The position numbers were made by a program, and so were the translations under genes. The notes beneath the pieces are model-generated. The model had not been told where the DNA came from. It made no database searches and worked only from the letters and a program-made list of their open reading frames with translations. Below, in pieces: positions 7,387 through 15,602 of a stretch of DNA of 64,000 nt. The stretch's first letter is position 1. Each line of letters starts with the position of its first letter. This stretch comes from Amycolatopsis decaplanina DSM 44594 (GTDB lineage Bacteria; Actinomycetota; Actinomycetes; Mycobacteriales; Pseudonocardiaceae): assembly GCF_000342005.1 (NCBI RefSeq), contig NZ_AOHO01000055.1:365329-429328 (forward strand), read 5' to 3'.

Positions 7387-8673
7387 TCAGAACTGCTCGG
7401 CCTCGGTGGAGCCGGCGAGCGCGGTGGTCGAGCTCTCCGGGTTCAGCGCGGTCGCGACGTTGTCGAACCAGCCGGTGCCGACCTCGCGCTGGTGCTTCGT
7501 GGCGGTGTAACCGCGGTCCTCCGAAGCGAACTCGCGCTCCTGCAGGTCGACGTAGGCGGTCATGCCTTCGCGGGCGTAGCCGTGCGCCAGGTCGAACATC
7601 GAGTAGTTCAGGGCGTGGAAGCCGGCCAGGGTGATGAACTGGAACTTGTAGCCCATGTGGCCGAGCTCGCGCTGGAACTTCGCGATCGTCGCGTCGTCCA
7701 GGTGCTTCTTCCAGTTGAACGACGGCGAGCAGTTGTAGGCCAGCATCTGGTTCGGGTACTTGGCCTTGATCGCCTCGGCGAACTGGCGGGCGACCTCGAG
7801 GTCCGGCTTGGAGGTCTCCATCCACAGCAGGTCGGCGTACTCGGCGTAGGCCAGACCGCGGTCGATGCAGGGGTCGATGCCGTTGGTCACGTTGTAGAAG
7901 CCCTCGGCGGTGCGCTCGCCGGTGACGTACTTGCGGTCACGCTCGTCGACGTCGCTGGTGATCAGCGTGGCGGCCTGCGCGTCGGTGCGGGCGACGATCA
8001 GCGACGGCACGTTCAGCACGTCCGCGGCGAGGCGGGCGGCGTTCAGCGTGCGCTCGTGCTGCTTGGTCGGGATCAGCACCTTGCCGCCGAGGTGACCACA
8101 CTTCTTCTCGGAAGCGAGCTGGTCCTCCCAGTGCACACCCGCGGCACCGGCGGCGATCATGCCCTTCATCAGCTCGAAGGCGTTGAGCGGGCCACCGAAG
8201 CCCGCCTCGGCGTCGGCGACGATCGGGGCGTACCAGTCGATGTCGGTGTTGCCTTCGGCCCAGTTGATCTGGTCGGCGCGGCCCAGCGCGTTGTTGATGC
8301 GGCGGACGACGGCGGGCACCGAGTTGGCCGGGTAGAGGCTCTGGTCCGGGTAGGTCTGGCCGGAGAGGTTGGCGTCGGCGGCGACCTGCCAGCCCGACAG
8401 GTAGATGGCCTTGAGGCCGGCGCGGACCTGCTGCACCGCCTGGTTACCGGTCAGGGCGCCCAGCGAGTGGACGTAGTCCTCGTTGTGCAGGAGGTCCCAC
8501 AGCTTCTCGGCGCCGCGGCGAGCGAGCGTGTGCTCCTCGACCACGCTGCCGCGCAGCTTGACCACGTCAGCCGCGGAGTACGACCGCTTCACGCCCGCCC
8601 AGCGGGGGTCGGTCTCCCACTGCTTGGCCAGTTCGGCGGCCGCCTGCTCCAGCTGCTGCGCGTGCTGAGTCAT
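7387..8673 (-). CDS. aceA: Isocitrate lyase
   Basis: A 428-residue isocitrate lyase, splitting isocitrate into glyoxylate and succinate. The catalytic signature KKCGHLGGKVL is present, as are GYINALGAMTG-like N-terminal and NCSPSFNW C-terminal blocks. The ATG at 8673 is chosen because GGGAGAA lies upstream and translation from it gives the usual N-terminus (MTQHAQQLEQ). The long upstream gap to ramB carries repeated TTGCGA-type boxes, consistent with RamB control. Confidence 0.95.
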   Translation of the reverse strand: MTQHAQQLEQAAAELAKQWETDPRWAGVKRSYSAADVVKLRGSVVEEHTLARRGAEKLWDLLHNEDYVHSLGALTGNQAVQQVRAGLKAIYLSGWQVAADANLSGQTYPDQSLYPANSVPAVVRRINNALGRADQINWAEGNTDIDWYAPIVADAEAGFGGPLNAFELMKGMIAAGAAGVHWEDQLASEKKCGHLGGKVLIPTKQHERTLNAARLAADVLNVPSLIVARTDAQAATLITSDVDERDRKYVTGERTAEGFYNVTNGIDPCIDRGLAYAEYADLLWMETSKPDLEVARQFAEAIKAKYPNQMLAYNCSPSFNWKKHLDDATIAKFQRELGHMGYKFQFITLAGFHALNYSMFDLAHGYAREGMTAYVDLQEREFASEDRGYTATKHQREVGTGWFDNVATALNPESSTTALAGSTEAEQF

Positions 8674-8688
8674 CGGATTCTCCCGGTG

Positions 8689-8826
8689 TTGCGAAGTTTG
8701 CGAGTGATCGCCTTTCCTGATTCGACCCTGACATGACAGGGGAAATCCGATCCAGGCCTCCAATTTGCCAATTTCTGCGAAGCTTCCGTAGCCTCTTGCA
8801 AAGGTTGCGAATCGCAGGTTCGCAAG
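8689..8826. promoter_or_regulatory. aceA-ramB divergent control region with RamB-like boxes
   Basis: The 228-bp divergent gap holds clustered boxes: TTGCGAAGTTTGCGA at 8689-8703 and, from 8796 to 8826, TTGCAAAGGTTGCGA followed by ATCGCAGGTTCGCAAG. Read on the other strand these resemble the corynebacterial RamB site, GAACTTTGCAAA. RamB binding here is inferred from the motif and from the adjacent gene. Confidence 0.55.
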
Positions 8827-8901
8827 CGGAGCGAAAATTCACGGGCTTGACCGTTCACTGAATCGTTCAGGCCCGGAAACCTTGCGGACAGAGAGGCCTC
8901 A

Positions 8902-10338
8902 GTGGACAAAACCTTCGCCGGAGCGAAGCTGCGGCATCTGCGCGAAAGCCGGTCGATGAGCCAGGCGGACCTGGCTCGTGTGCTGGAGATCTCACCCAGT
9001 TACCTCAATCAGATCGAGCACAACTCGCGTCCGCTGACCGTCCCCGTGCTCCTTCGCATCACGCAAGCGTTCGGAGTGGACACCGAGTTCTTCGCCAACA
9101 ACGACACCGCCCGGCTCGTCGCGGACGTGAAGGAAGCGCTGCTCGACGAGGTGCTCGGCGGCAGTGGCTTGACTGCCACGAACAGCGAGCTCAACGATCT
9201 CGCCACGAACCTGCCGACGATCGCCCAGGCCCTGGTCAAACTGCACCGCAGCTACCGCAACGCCGTCGAGAACACCGCCGCGCTGACCACGGAAAACGGC
9301 CTCGGCCTGCACGGAAGCGCCGCCACCGCCCTGCCGCACGAAGAGGTCCGCGACTTCTTCTACGAGCGGGAGAACTACGTCGCCGAGCTGGACGAACGCG
9401 CCGAACGGATGGCGCACGACATCCCGCTGCAACGCGGCCAGGTGCTCGCGGCGCTGAAGGAAACCCTGATCCAGCGCTACGGCGTCGACGTCACGAGCGA
9501 GGGCATCGACGAGACCAACGGTGAACAGCACCGGTACGAACCGGGGCCGCGAGTGCTGCGGCTGGCGCCGAGCCTGCGCGTCGGGCAGCAGGCGTTCCGG
9601 ATGGCTTCACAGATCGCCCTGCTCGAATACGACGACCTGATCACCGAACTCGCCGACTCGTGGGCGTTCTCCGGGCCCGCCGCCCGTTCGCTGGCCCGGG
9701 TCGGGCTCGCGAACTACTTCGCGGGCGCGCTGATCCTCCCCTATGGACCGTTCCTGTCGACCGCGGAACGCTTCCGCTACGACATCGAGCGGCTGTGCGA
9801 CCACTTCGGCGTCGGCTTCGAGACCGTCTGTCACCGGCTCTCGACGTTGCAGCGCCCGAAGAACCGCGGCGTGCCGTTCTCGTTCGTGCGGGTCGATCGG
9901 GCCGGGAACATGTCGAAACGCCAGTCCGCGGCCGGTTTCCACTTCTCCCGCGTCGGCGGCGCGTGTCCACTGTGGAACATCTACGAGGCGTTCACGCAGC
10001 CCGGCAAGATCCTCACGCAGATCGCGACCCTGCCCGACGGCAAGAGCTACTTCTGGATCGCGCGGACGGTGTCACGCAACATCGGCGGCTACGGCAGCCC
10101 CGGCAAGACGTTCACCGTCGGCCTCGGCTGCGAACTGCGGCACGCGAAACGGCTGATCTATTCGACCGGGCTCGACCTCGACGACCGCGCCGCGGCCACC
10201 CCGATCGGCATGGGGTGCAAAGTCTGCGAACGCCCGGCCTGCTCGCAGCGCGCGTTCCCGACGATCGGCAAGCAGCTCACCGTCGACGAGAACACCAGCA
10301 CCTTCGTCCCGTACCCGGCGGTGCCCAAGGCGCCTTGA
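8902..10338 (+). CDS. ramB: RamB-type acetate metabolism regulator
   Basis: A 478-residue ScfR-family regulator. Residues ~6-65 form an XRE helix-turn-helix (LRHLRESRSMSQADLARVLE, SPSYLNQIEHN). A middle domain follows, and the C-terminus carries the conserved cysteine cluster CKVCERPAC. RamB proteins control acetate and glyoxylate-cycle genes in corynebacteria and mycobacteria, and the divergent position next to aceA fits exactly. The GTG start is preceded by AGAGAGG. Confidence 0.88.
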   Translation: MDKTFAGAKLRHLRESRSMSQADLARVLEISPSYLNQIEHNSRPLTVPVLLRITQAFGVDTEFFANNDTARLVADVKEALLDEVLGGSGLTATNSELNDLATNLPTIAQALVKLHRSYRNAVENTAALTTENGLGLHGSAATALPHEEVRDFFYERENYVAELDERAERMAHDIPLQRGQVLAALKETLIQRYGVDVTSEGIDETNGEQHRYEPGPRVLRLAPSLRVGQQAFRMASQIALLEYDDLITELADSWAFSGPAARSLARVGLANYFAGALILPYGPFLSTAERFRYDIERLCDHFGVGFETVCHRLSTLQRPKNRGVPFSFVRVDRAGNMSKRQSAAGFHFSRVGGACPLWNIYEAFTQPGKILTQIATLPDGKSYFWIARTVSRNIGGYGSPGKTFTVGLGCELRHAKRLIYSTGLDLDDRAAATPIGMGCKVCERPACSQRAFPTIGKQLTVDENTSTFVPYPAVPKAP

Positions 10339-10372
10339 GCCGTCCTGATCTCCCTGGCAGGGTGACCGGCTG

Positions 10373-10396
10373 CCGCAAGTAGGTGACTAATTGCGG
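10373..10396. repeat. AGGTGACTAA repeat between ramB and ilvA
   Basis: CCGCAA and TTGCGG pair around a loop containing AGGTGACTAA. The core and flanks match the repeats at 4800 and 5045 at the same spacing. It sits in the convergent gap and may end both transcripts. Confidence 0.6.
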
Positions 10397-10401
10397 GGTC
10401 G

Positions 10402-11640
10402 TCAGACCAGGAAGTGGAAGAGCGGGCTGCCCGGCTCCACCCGTTCCACCTGCAGCGGGCTCACCTCCAGCCGGTGCAGCAGTCCTTCCAGGTCACCGGG
10501 CCGCGCGAGTTCGACGCCGATCAGCGCCGGGCCGGTCTCGCGGCTGTTGCGCTTCACGTACTCGAACCGCGTGATGTCGTCGTCCGGCCCGAGGACCTCG
10601 TCGAGGAACCGCCGCAGCGCGCCGGGCTCCTGCGGGAACCCCACCAGGAAGTAGTGCTTCAGCCCTTCGTGGATCAGCGACCGTTCGAGCACTTCGCCGT
10701 AGCGACTGACGTCGTTGTTGCCACCGGAGACGACGCACACCACGATCTGACCGGGGTCGATCTTCACCGTCGTGCCCAGCGCGGCGGTCGCGAGCGCGCC
10801 CGCGGGTTCGGCGATCACGCCGTCGGACTGGTACATCGCGAGCATTTCCGTGCAGATCGCGCCCTCGGCGACGTCGGTGAGTTCGACGCCGCCGTCACGG
10901 ATCAGCGGATACGTCACCGATCCGGCCAGCGCGACCGCCGCGCCGTCCACGAACGTGTCGACGCTCTCGAGCCGCACCGGCCCCCCGGCCGCCAGCGCCG
11001 CCGCCATGCAGGTCGCGCCCGCCGGTTCGACGCCGACGATCCGCATCTCCGGCGCCCGTTCCGCGGCCCACGCGGCGATCCCCGCGAGCAGTCCGCCACC
11101 GCCGACCGGCACCACCATGACATCCGGGACGAACCCGAGTTGCGCGACGACCTCCATCGCGACCGTGCCCTGCCCGGCGACCGTCTCCGGCGCGTCGAAC
11201 GCGGGGACCAGCGTCGCGCCGGTGCTCTCGGCGTCGCGCTTCGCGGCGGTGAAAGCGTCTTCGTACGTCTCCCCCACGACGATGACCTCGATGTGCGAGC
11301 CGCCCAGCGTCGCGATGCGCTCGCGCTTCTGCCGGGGAGTCGTGCCGGGAACGTAGACGCGGCCGTTCGCGCCGAGGCGGCGGCACGCGTACGCGACGCC
11401 CTGCGCGTGATTGCCCGCGCTCGCGCAGACGACGCCGCGCTCCCGGTGCTCCGCGTCGAGCTGGACGATGAAGTTGTAGGCACCGCGGATCTTGTACGAG
11501 CGCACGGTCTGCAGGTCTTCGCGTTTGAGCCAGACCCGGGCGTCGACCCGCGCCGAGAGCCGCTCGTTCGGTTCGAGCGGCGTGCGGGTCACCACCCCGG
11601 CCAATCGCTTGGCGGCCTCTTCGACCGTTCGGGCGCTCAC
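10402..11640 (-). CDS. ilvA: Threonine dehydratase (biosynthetic, short form)
   Basis: A 412-residue PLP enzyme of fold type II that deaminates threonine to 2-oxobutyrate for isoleucine synthesis. The PLP lysine is in VRSYKIRGAYN, the phosphate-binding loop is VGGGGLLAG, and SGGNND lies near residue 310. The last ~85 residues form a single ACT-like regulatory domain (HYFLVGFPQEPGALRRFL). GTG 11640 is preferred because AAGGGA lies upstream and the next residues match the family start; GTG 11658 is the alternative. Confidence 0.9.
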   Translation of the reverse strand: MSARTVEEAAKRLAGVVTRTPLEPNERLSARVDARVWLKREDLQTVRSYKIRGAYNFIVQLDAEHRERGVVCASAGNHAQGVAYACRRLGANGRVYVPGTTPRQKRERIATLGGSHIEVIVVGETYEDAFTAAKRDAESTGATLVPAFDAPETVAGQGTVAMEVVAQLGFVPDVMVVPVGGGGLLAGIAAWAAERAPEMRIVGVEPAGATCMAAALAAGGPVRLESVDTFVDGAAVALAGSVTYPLIRDGGVELTDVAEGAICTEMLAMYQSDGVIAEPAGALATAALGTTVKIDPGQIVVCVVSGGNNDVSRYGEVLERSLIHEGLKHYFLVGFPQEPGALRRFLDEVLGPDDDITRFEYVKRNSRETGPALIGVELARPGDLEGLLHRLEVSPLQVERVEPGSPLFHFLV

Positions 11641-11763
11641 CGTTTCGATCCCTTGCACGAATGCTGAATGTACTGACCGCCCCCGGCCACGACGGAGAGT
11701 GGTCTGCGCGGGGCGCTGGATCCAGTTCACAGGTTGTCGGTGGCCTGTGGTCCACTGGTCGCC

Positions 11764-12330
11764 ATGGTGAGCAAGGTCGACGGAGTCCGGAGTCTCGATG
11801 CGCTGCGCGAGCTGGTCCACAGTGGCGTGGAGCCCGGGTACCAGCTCTTCTACGGCCACACCCCGCTCAAGAGCGGCCGGGTCAACGCGGCCTGCCTGAG
11901 CCAGTGGTGGCTGGCGCCGTTCGTCGTGGATGGCGAGCGGTATCCGACGGCCGAGCACTACATGATGGCGAGCAAGGCGGAACTGTTCGGCGATCACGAG
12001 GCCGCGGCGAACATCCGTCAGGCGCCGGATCCCAAAATCGCCAAGATCCTCGGCCGCGAGGTCGCCGGTTTCGACGCCGAGGTGTGGGAGCGGCACCGCT
12101 TCGACATCATCATCGACGGCAACCTGGAGAAGTTCCGCCAGCACGCCGAGGAGCGGGAGTTCCTGCTGAGCACGGGCGACAAGGTGATCGTCGAGGCGTC
12201 GAAGATGGACCTGGTCTGGGGCAGCGGCGTCGCCCGCGAGGACAAGAACGCCACCCGCCCCGACTACTGGCGCGGGCAGAACCTCCTGGGCTTCGCGCTC
12301 ATGGAGGTCCGCGAGCAACTGCGCGGCTAG
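11764..12330 (+). CDS. NADAR family protein (YbiA/RibX-like)
   Basis: A 188-residue NADAR-domain protein. Motifs are LSQWWLAPF, RYPTAEHYMMASKA, KILGREVAGFD, LLSTGDKVIVEAS and WRGQNLLGFALMEVR. Family members are N-glycosidases that remove damaged riboflavin intermediates or act on ADP-ribose derivatives. No riboflavin or ADP-ribosylation genes are nearby, so its substrate is open. The ATG at 11764 gives the standard N-terminus; an in-frame ATG at 11734 adds ten unconvincing residues. Confidence 0.8.
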   Translation: MVSKVDGVRSLDALRELVHSGVEPGYQLFYGHTPLKSGRVNAACLSQWWLAPFVVDGERYPTAEHYMMASKAELFGDHEAAANIRQAPDPKIAKILGREVAGFDAEVWERHRFDIIIDGNLEKFRQHAEEREFLLSTGDKVIVEASKMDLVWGSGVAREDKNATRPDYWRGQNLLGFALMEVREQLRG

Positions 12331-12334
12331 TTTT

Positions 12335-12435
12335 CGCGTGACTCGCGTGATCGGAAACCGCACTCGCGTGATTGAAAACCGAACTCACGTATGCGGCTTC
12401 CAGTCACGCGAGTCACGTCTCTGATCACGCGAGTC
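12335..12435. repeat. Tandem and inverted CGCGTGA repeats
   Basis: CGCGTGACTCGCGTGA and CACTCGCGTGATT on the left face TCACGCGAGTCACG and GATCACGCGAGTC on the right. Arms 12337-12350 and 12404-12417 pair perfectly, as do 12340-12352 and 12423-12435, so alternative hairpins are possible. It lies between convergent genes and probably terminates both. Confidence 0.6.
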
Positions 12436-13192
12436 AGGAATCGACGCCCAGGGTCTTCTGCAGCGCCTTGTTCGCCTTGCGCGCCATGTCCGCGACAGCC
12501 TCGCGGCGAGCGGCGTCGGCGGCGTAGTCGTCCTGCCGGTTCCGCACCACGCGCGCCGGCGAACCGACGGCGATCGAGTAGTCCGGGATCTCGCCCCGCA
12601 CCACGGCGTGCGCGCCGAGCACACAGCCGCGGCCGACGCGCGTGCCCTTGAGCACGGAGACCTTGGTGCCGATCCAGGTGTCCGGGCCGATCCGCACCGG
12701 CGACTTCACGATGCCCTGATCCTTGATCGGGACGGTGATGTCGGTGGTGACATGGTCGAAGTCGCAGATGTACACCCAGTCCGCGACGAGCGTGGCCGCG
12801 CCGAGTTCGATGTCGAGGTAGCCGTTGAGGACGTTCTGCCGCCCGAACACCGCCTTGTCGCCGATGCGCAGCGAACCCTCGTGGCAGCGGATCGCGTTGC
12901 CGTCACCGATGTGCACCCAGCGGCCGATCTCCAGCCGCCCGTAGCCGGGACGGCAGTGGATCTCGACGTCCTTGCCGAGGAACACCATCCCCCGCAGGAT
13001 GATGTGCGGATTCGCGATCCGGAACTTCAGCAGCCGCCAGTACCGGACCAGGTACCAAGGCGTGTACGCGCGGTTTCGCAGCACCCAGCGCAGCGAGTCC
13101 TTGGTCAGGAACTTCGCTTGACGCGGATCACGACGGGCCTGGCCCCAGGCGCGGAGCCGCGACAGCGCGGGCGCACCCCACATGGACGTCAT
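12434..13192 (-). CDS. Left-handed beta-helix acyltransferase
   Basis: A 252-residue hexapeptide-repeat O-acetyltransferase. Residues ~75-215 run through imperfect [LIV]GxxxX repeats (RLEIGRWVHIGDGNAI, RIGDKAVFGRQNV, VRIGPDTWIGTKVSVLKGTRVGRGCVLGA), followed by the typical SIAVGSPARVVRNR exit. No transmembrane segment is seen, so it acts in the cytosol on a soluble or membrane-surface acceptor. The acceptor is unknown. ATG 13183 is an alternative start. Confidence 0.8.
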   Translation of the reverse strand: MTSMWGAPALSRLRAWGQARRDPRQAKFLTKDSLRWVLRNRAYTPWYLVRYWRLLKFRIANPHIILRGMVFLGKDVEIHCRPGYGRLEIGRWVHIGDGNAIRCHEGSLRIGDKAVFGRQNVLNGYLDIELGAATLVADWVYICDFDHVTTDITVPIKDQGIVKSPVRIGPDTWIGTKVSVLKGTRVGRGCVLGAHAVVRGEIPDYSIAVGSPARVVRNRQDDYAADAARREAVADMARKANKALQKTLGVDS

Positions 13193-13245
13193 ACCGGTGA
13201 CCGTAACCTGTGATCAGGCCGCCGACCGCAAAGGGGAGCACGCGC

Positions 13246-14205
13246 ATGGGCACCAAGCTGATCATCGACACCGACCCGGGGGTCGACGACGCCTTCGCGC
13301 TGGCGCTGGCCACGCAATCCGAGGACGTCGACCTGCTCGGCGTGACCACGGTGTTCGGCAACGTCCCGCTGAGCCACACCACCGCCAACGCCCGCCGCTT
13401 GCTGCAGCTCTTCGGCCGTGACGACGTCCCCGTCGCCGCCGGCGCCGCGCGGCCGCTGGTGTACGACAACGCCAAGCCCGCCGGGTTCGTCCACGGCGAG
13501 GACGGCCTGTCCGGCCACGCCGGGACGCTGCCGGAGGCGAAGCGCCCGCTCGACGAACGCGGCGCCGTCCGCCTGCTGGTGGATCTGCTGGAAGCCGCCG
13601 ACGAGCCGGTGACCATCGCCCCGATCGGCCCGCTGACGAACATCGCGCTGCTGCTGGCGGCCCATCCGGACATCCGCGAGAAGATCGGCCGGATCGTCGT
13701 CATGGGCGGCGGGGTGACCAAGGGGAACTCCACCACGGCGGCCGAGTTCAACATCTGGAGTGATCCCGAGGCCGCGCGCCGGGTGCTGGTCGACGAGGAC
13801 ATCCCGACGGTGCTGGTGCCGCTGGACATCACGCACCAGTGCTCGGTCGACACGGATTGGCTCGGCAAACTCGCCGCGTCCGGGCCGCTCGGGGCGGCGC
13901 TCGAAGCGCTGACACCCACCTACGTCGAGCACTACACCCCGATCCTCGGCTTGCCCGGGATGGTCATGCACGACGCGGTCGCGGTGGCCGAGGCGATCCG
14001 GCCGGGCATCCTCGACATCGAGTCGTACCCCGTGGACGTCGAGTGCGGTTTCGGCCCCGCGCGCGGCGCGACACTGGTGGACCGGCGAAGGCTGCGAAGC
14101 ACCGATCCGCAGGCCGTGCCGGGCCGCACCATCGACGTCGCGCTGACCACCGATGTCGACGCCTTCCGCGAGTTCGTGCTGGGCCGGATCATCGGGGGCC
14201 GATGA
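13246..14205 (+). CDS. Inosine-uridine preferring nucleoside hydrolase
   Basis: A 319-residue nucleoside hydrolase that cleaves the N-glycosidic bond of ribonucleosides. The calcium-binding DTDPGVDDAFAL signature is at residues 7-18, with APIGPLTNIA, VVMGGG and AEFNIWSDPEAA further on and the late catalytic HDAVAVAEAI. ATG 13246 is chosen because GGGGAG lies upstream. Its stop overlaps the next start (ATGATG), so it is coupled to the NlpC/P60 gene. Confidence 0.9.
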   Translation: MGTKLIIDTDPGVDDAFALALATQSEDVDLLGVTTVFGNVPLSHTTANARRLLQLFGRDDVPVAAGAARPLVYDNAKPAGFVHGEDGLSGHAGTLPEAKRPLDERGAVRLLVDLLEAADEPVTIAPIGPLTNIALLLAAHPDIREKIGRIVVMGGGVTKGNSTTAAEFNIWSDPEAARRVLVDEDIPTVLVPLDITHQCSVDTDWLGKLAASGPLGAALEALTPTYVEHYTPILGLPGMVMHDAVAVAEAIRPGILDIESYPVDVECGFGPARGATLVDRRRLRSTDPQAVPGRTIDVALTTDVDAFREFVLGRIIGGR

Positions 14206-15332
14206 TGGAACAGGAAACCTCCCGCCGCCGCAGACTCCCGGTGATCATCGCCGCCGTCGTCGTCGCGGGCGCCGCCCTGGTCGCCGCCATCACCTTCGCG
14301 CCGAAAGACGAACCGAAAACGGAGGCCGCCGCCGTCCAGTCCTCGGCCCCGCCCGCGCCGCCGCCGTCGTCGTCCGCCCCCGCGGAAATGCCGAAGGAAC
14401 AGCCGAAGGTCCCGCAGCAGATGGGGCAGGAGTTCGACGCCTGGGTGTCGAAGACCAGCGGCTGGCTCGACATCCCGCTTCGCGCGATGACCGGATACGC
14501 GAAGACCACCGTGGCGATGGGCAAGGAAACGCCGGGCTGCCGCCTCTCCTGGGTGACGCTGGCCGCGCTCGGGAAGATCGCCTCCGATCACGGCCGCGCC
14601 ACCGGTTCGGGCCTGAACGCCGACGGCGTGATGACCGTGCCGCTCGGCGCGGTCGAGGTCCGCGACTTCTACAACAAGGTCGTCTCGTCCGCGAACGCGA
14701 GCGGCCCGCTGCAGCTGACGCCGTCGGTGTGGAACCAGTTCCAGGCCTCGGCGAGCGGCGGGAAACCGAACCCGCAGAACATCGACGACGCCACGCTCAC
14801 CGCCGGACGCGCCCTGTGCGCGGGCGGACGCGACCTCGGCCAGGGCCAGACGTGGTGGAACGCGGTGAGCACGCTGCAGCCCGCGCCGCTGCTGATGCAC
14901 CGCACGCTCGCGACGGTGAACGTCTACGGCACGGTCGGCCAGAGCCCGCAGCCGCCGAACGCGGCGGCCTTGAGCGCGGTCAACTTCGCCATCGACAAGA
15001 TCGGGCTGCCCTACGTCTGGGGCGGCAACGGCACCGGCGGCAGCGACCCCGGATTCGACTGCTCCGGTCTGACGACGGCCGCGTACGCCAGCGCCGGCGT
15101 CAAGCTCATGCGCACCGCCCACACGCAGTACCACAGCGTGAGCAAGGTGACCGATCCCCAGCTGGGCGACCTGATCTTCTACGGCGAGCCGAACACGAAG
15201 ATCCACCACGTCGGGCTGTACATCGGGAACCAGCAGATGATCGACGCTCCGCAGACCGGGCAAGCGGTGCAGGTGCACACCTACCGGAAGCAGGGCGACG
15301 ATTACGCCGGAGCGGGACGTCCGACGAATTAG
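14202..15332 (+). CDS. Membrane-anchored NlpC/P60 peptidoglycan hydrolase
   Basis: A 376-residue protein with a transmembrane anchor (about residues 12-32), a Pro/Ser/Ala-rich linker, a lytic-transglycosylase-like central region (CRLSWVTLAALGKIASDHGR) and a C-terminal NlpC/P60 endopeptidase domain. Catalytic Cys is in FDCSGLTTAAY and His in IHHVGLYIG. It should cleave cell-wall stem peptides outside the membrane. The last base of the TAG stop coincides with the first base of an IS-like end (GGCTTTGTTGCAT), so the C-terminus after AGAGRPTN may have been clipped by an insertion. Confidence 0.85.
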   Translation: MMEQETSRRRRLPVIIAAVVVAGAALVAAITFAPKDEPKTEAAAVQSSAPPAPPPSSSAPAEMPKEQPKVPQQMGQEFDAWVSKTSGWLDIPLRAMTGYAKTTVAMGKETPGCRLSWVTLAALGKIASDHGRATGSGLNADGVMTVPLGAVEVRDFYNKVVSSANASGPLQLTPSVWNQFQASASGGKPNPQNIDDATLTAGRALCAGGRDLGQGQTWWNAVSTLQPAPLLMHRTLATVNVYGTVGQSPQPPNAAALSAVNFAIDKIGLPYVWGGNGTGGSDPGFDCSGLTTAAYASAGVKLMRTAHTQYHSVSKVTDPQLGDLIFYGEPNTKIHHVGLYIGNQQMIDAPQTGQAVQVHTYRKQGDDYAGAGRPTN

Positions 15333-15602
15333 GCTTTGTTGCATCTGTATGGCGCTCGACGGCTGCTGACGTATTTCGCCATTGACGGTAGGCCGCCATC
15401 TCGCCATGTCGTGCCGCGACGGTGGCTGTATCAGCATGAGTGTGACCGTGGACCGACGAGCCAAAGAAAAGGATGGTCGTGGCGACACGACGTCGCACTG
15501 TCCGCATGCTGCCATCGTAGGTGCCGGCGTGCTGCCGGCCGGGTGCGGCGGAGGTTCACTCAGATCAGAGCACCCAGCTCGGTAAGGACTTCCTCGATAG
15601 CC
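15332..15602. mobile_element. Probable insertion-sequence remnant
   Basis: The stretch opens with GGCTTTGTTGCAT, a sequence typical of the ends of IS5-type elements. No intact transposase is present. On the minus strand two short coding relics remain: MAIEEVLTELGALI with a stop near 15563, and a segment ending RNTSAAVERHTDATKP that runs out through the left end. I could not assign the IS family. The remnant separates the NlpC/P60 gene from the beta-helix gene. Confidence 0.5.

Noticed and set aside
5661..7634. Long plus-strand open frame across aceB
   Set aside because: A composition shadow of malate synthase with no ribosome site or domain.
7492..8736. Plus-strand open frame of 414 codons across aceA
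   Set aside because: Antisense to isocitrate lyase with Val/Asp/Gly-biased composition typical of shadows.
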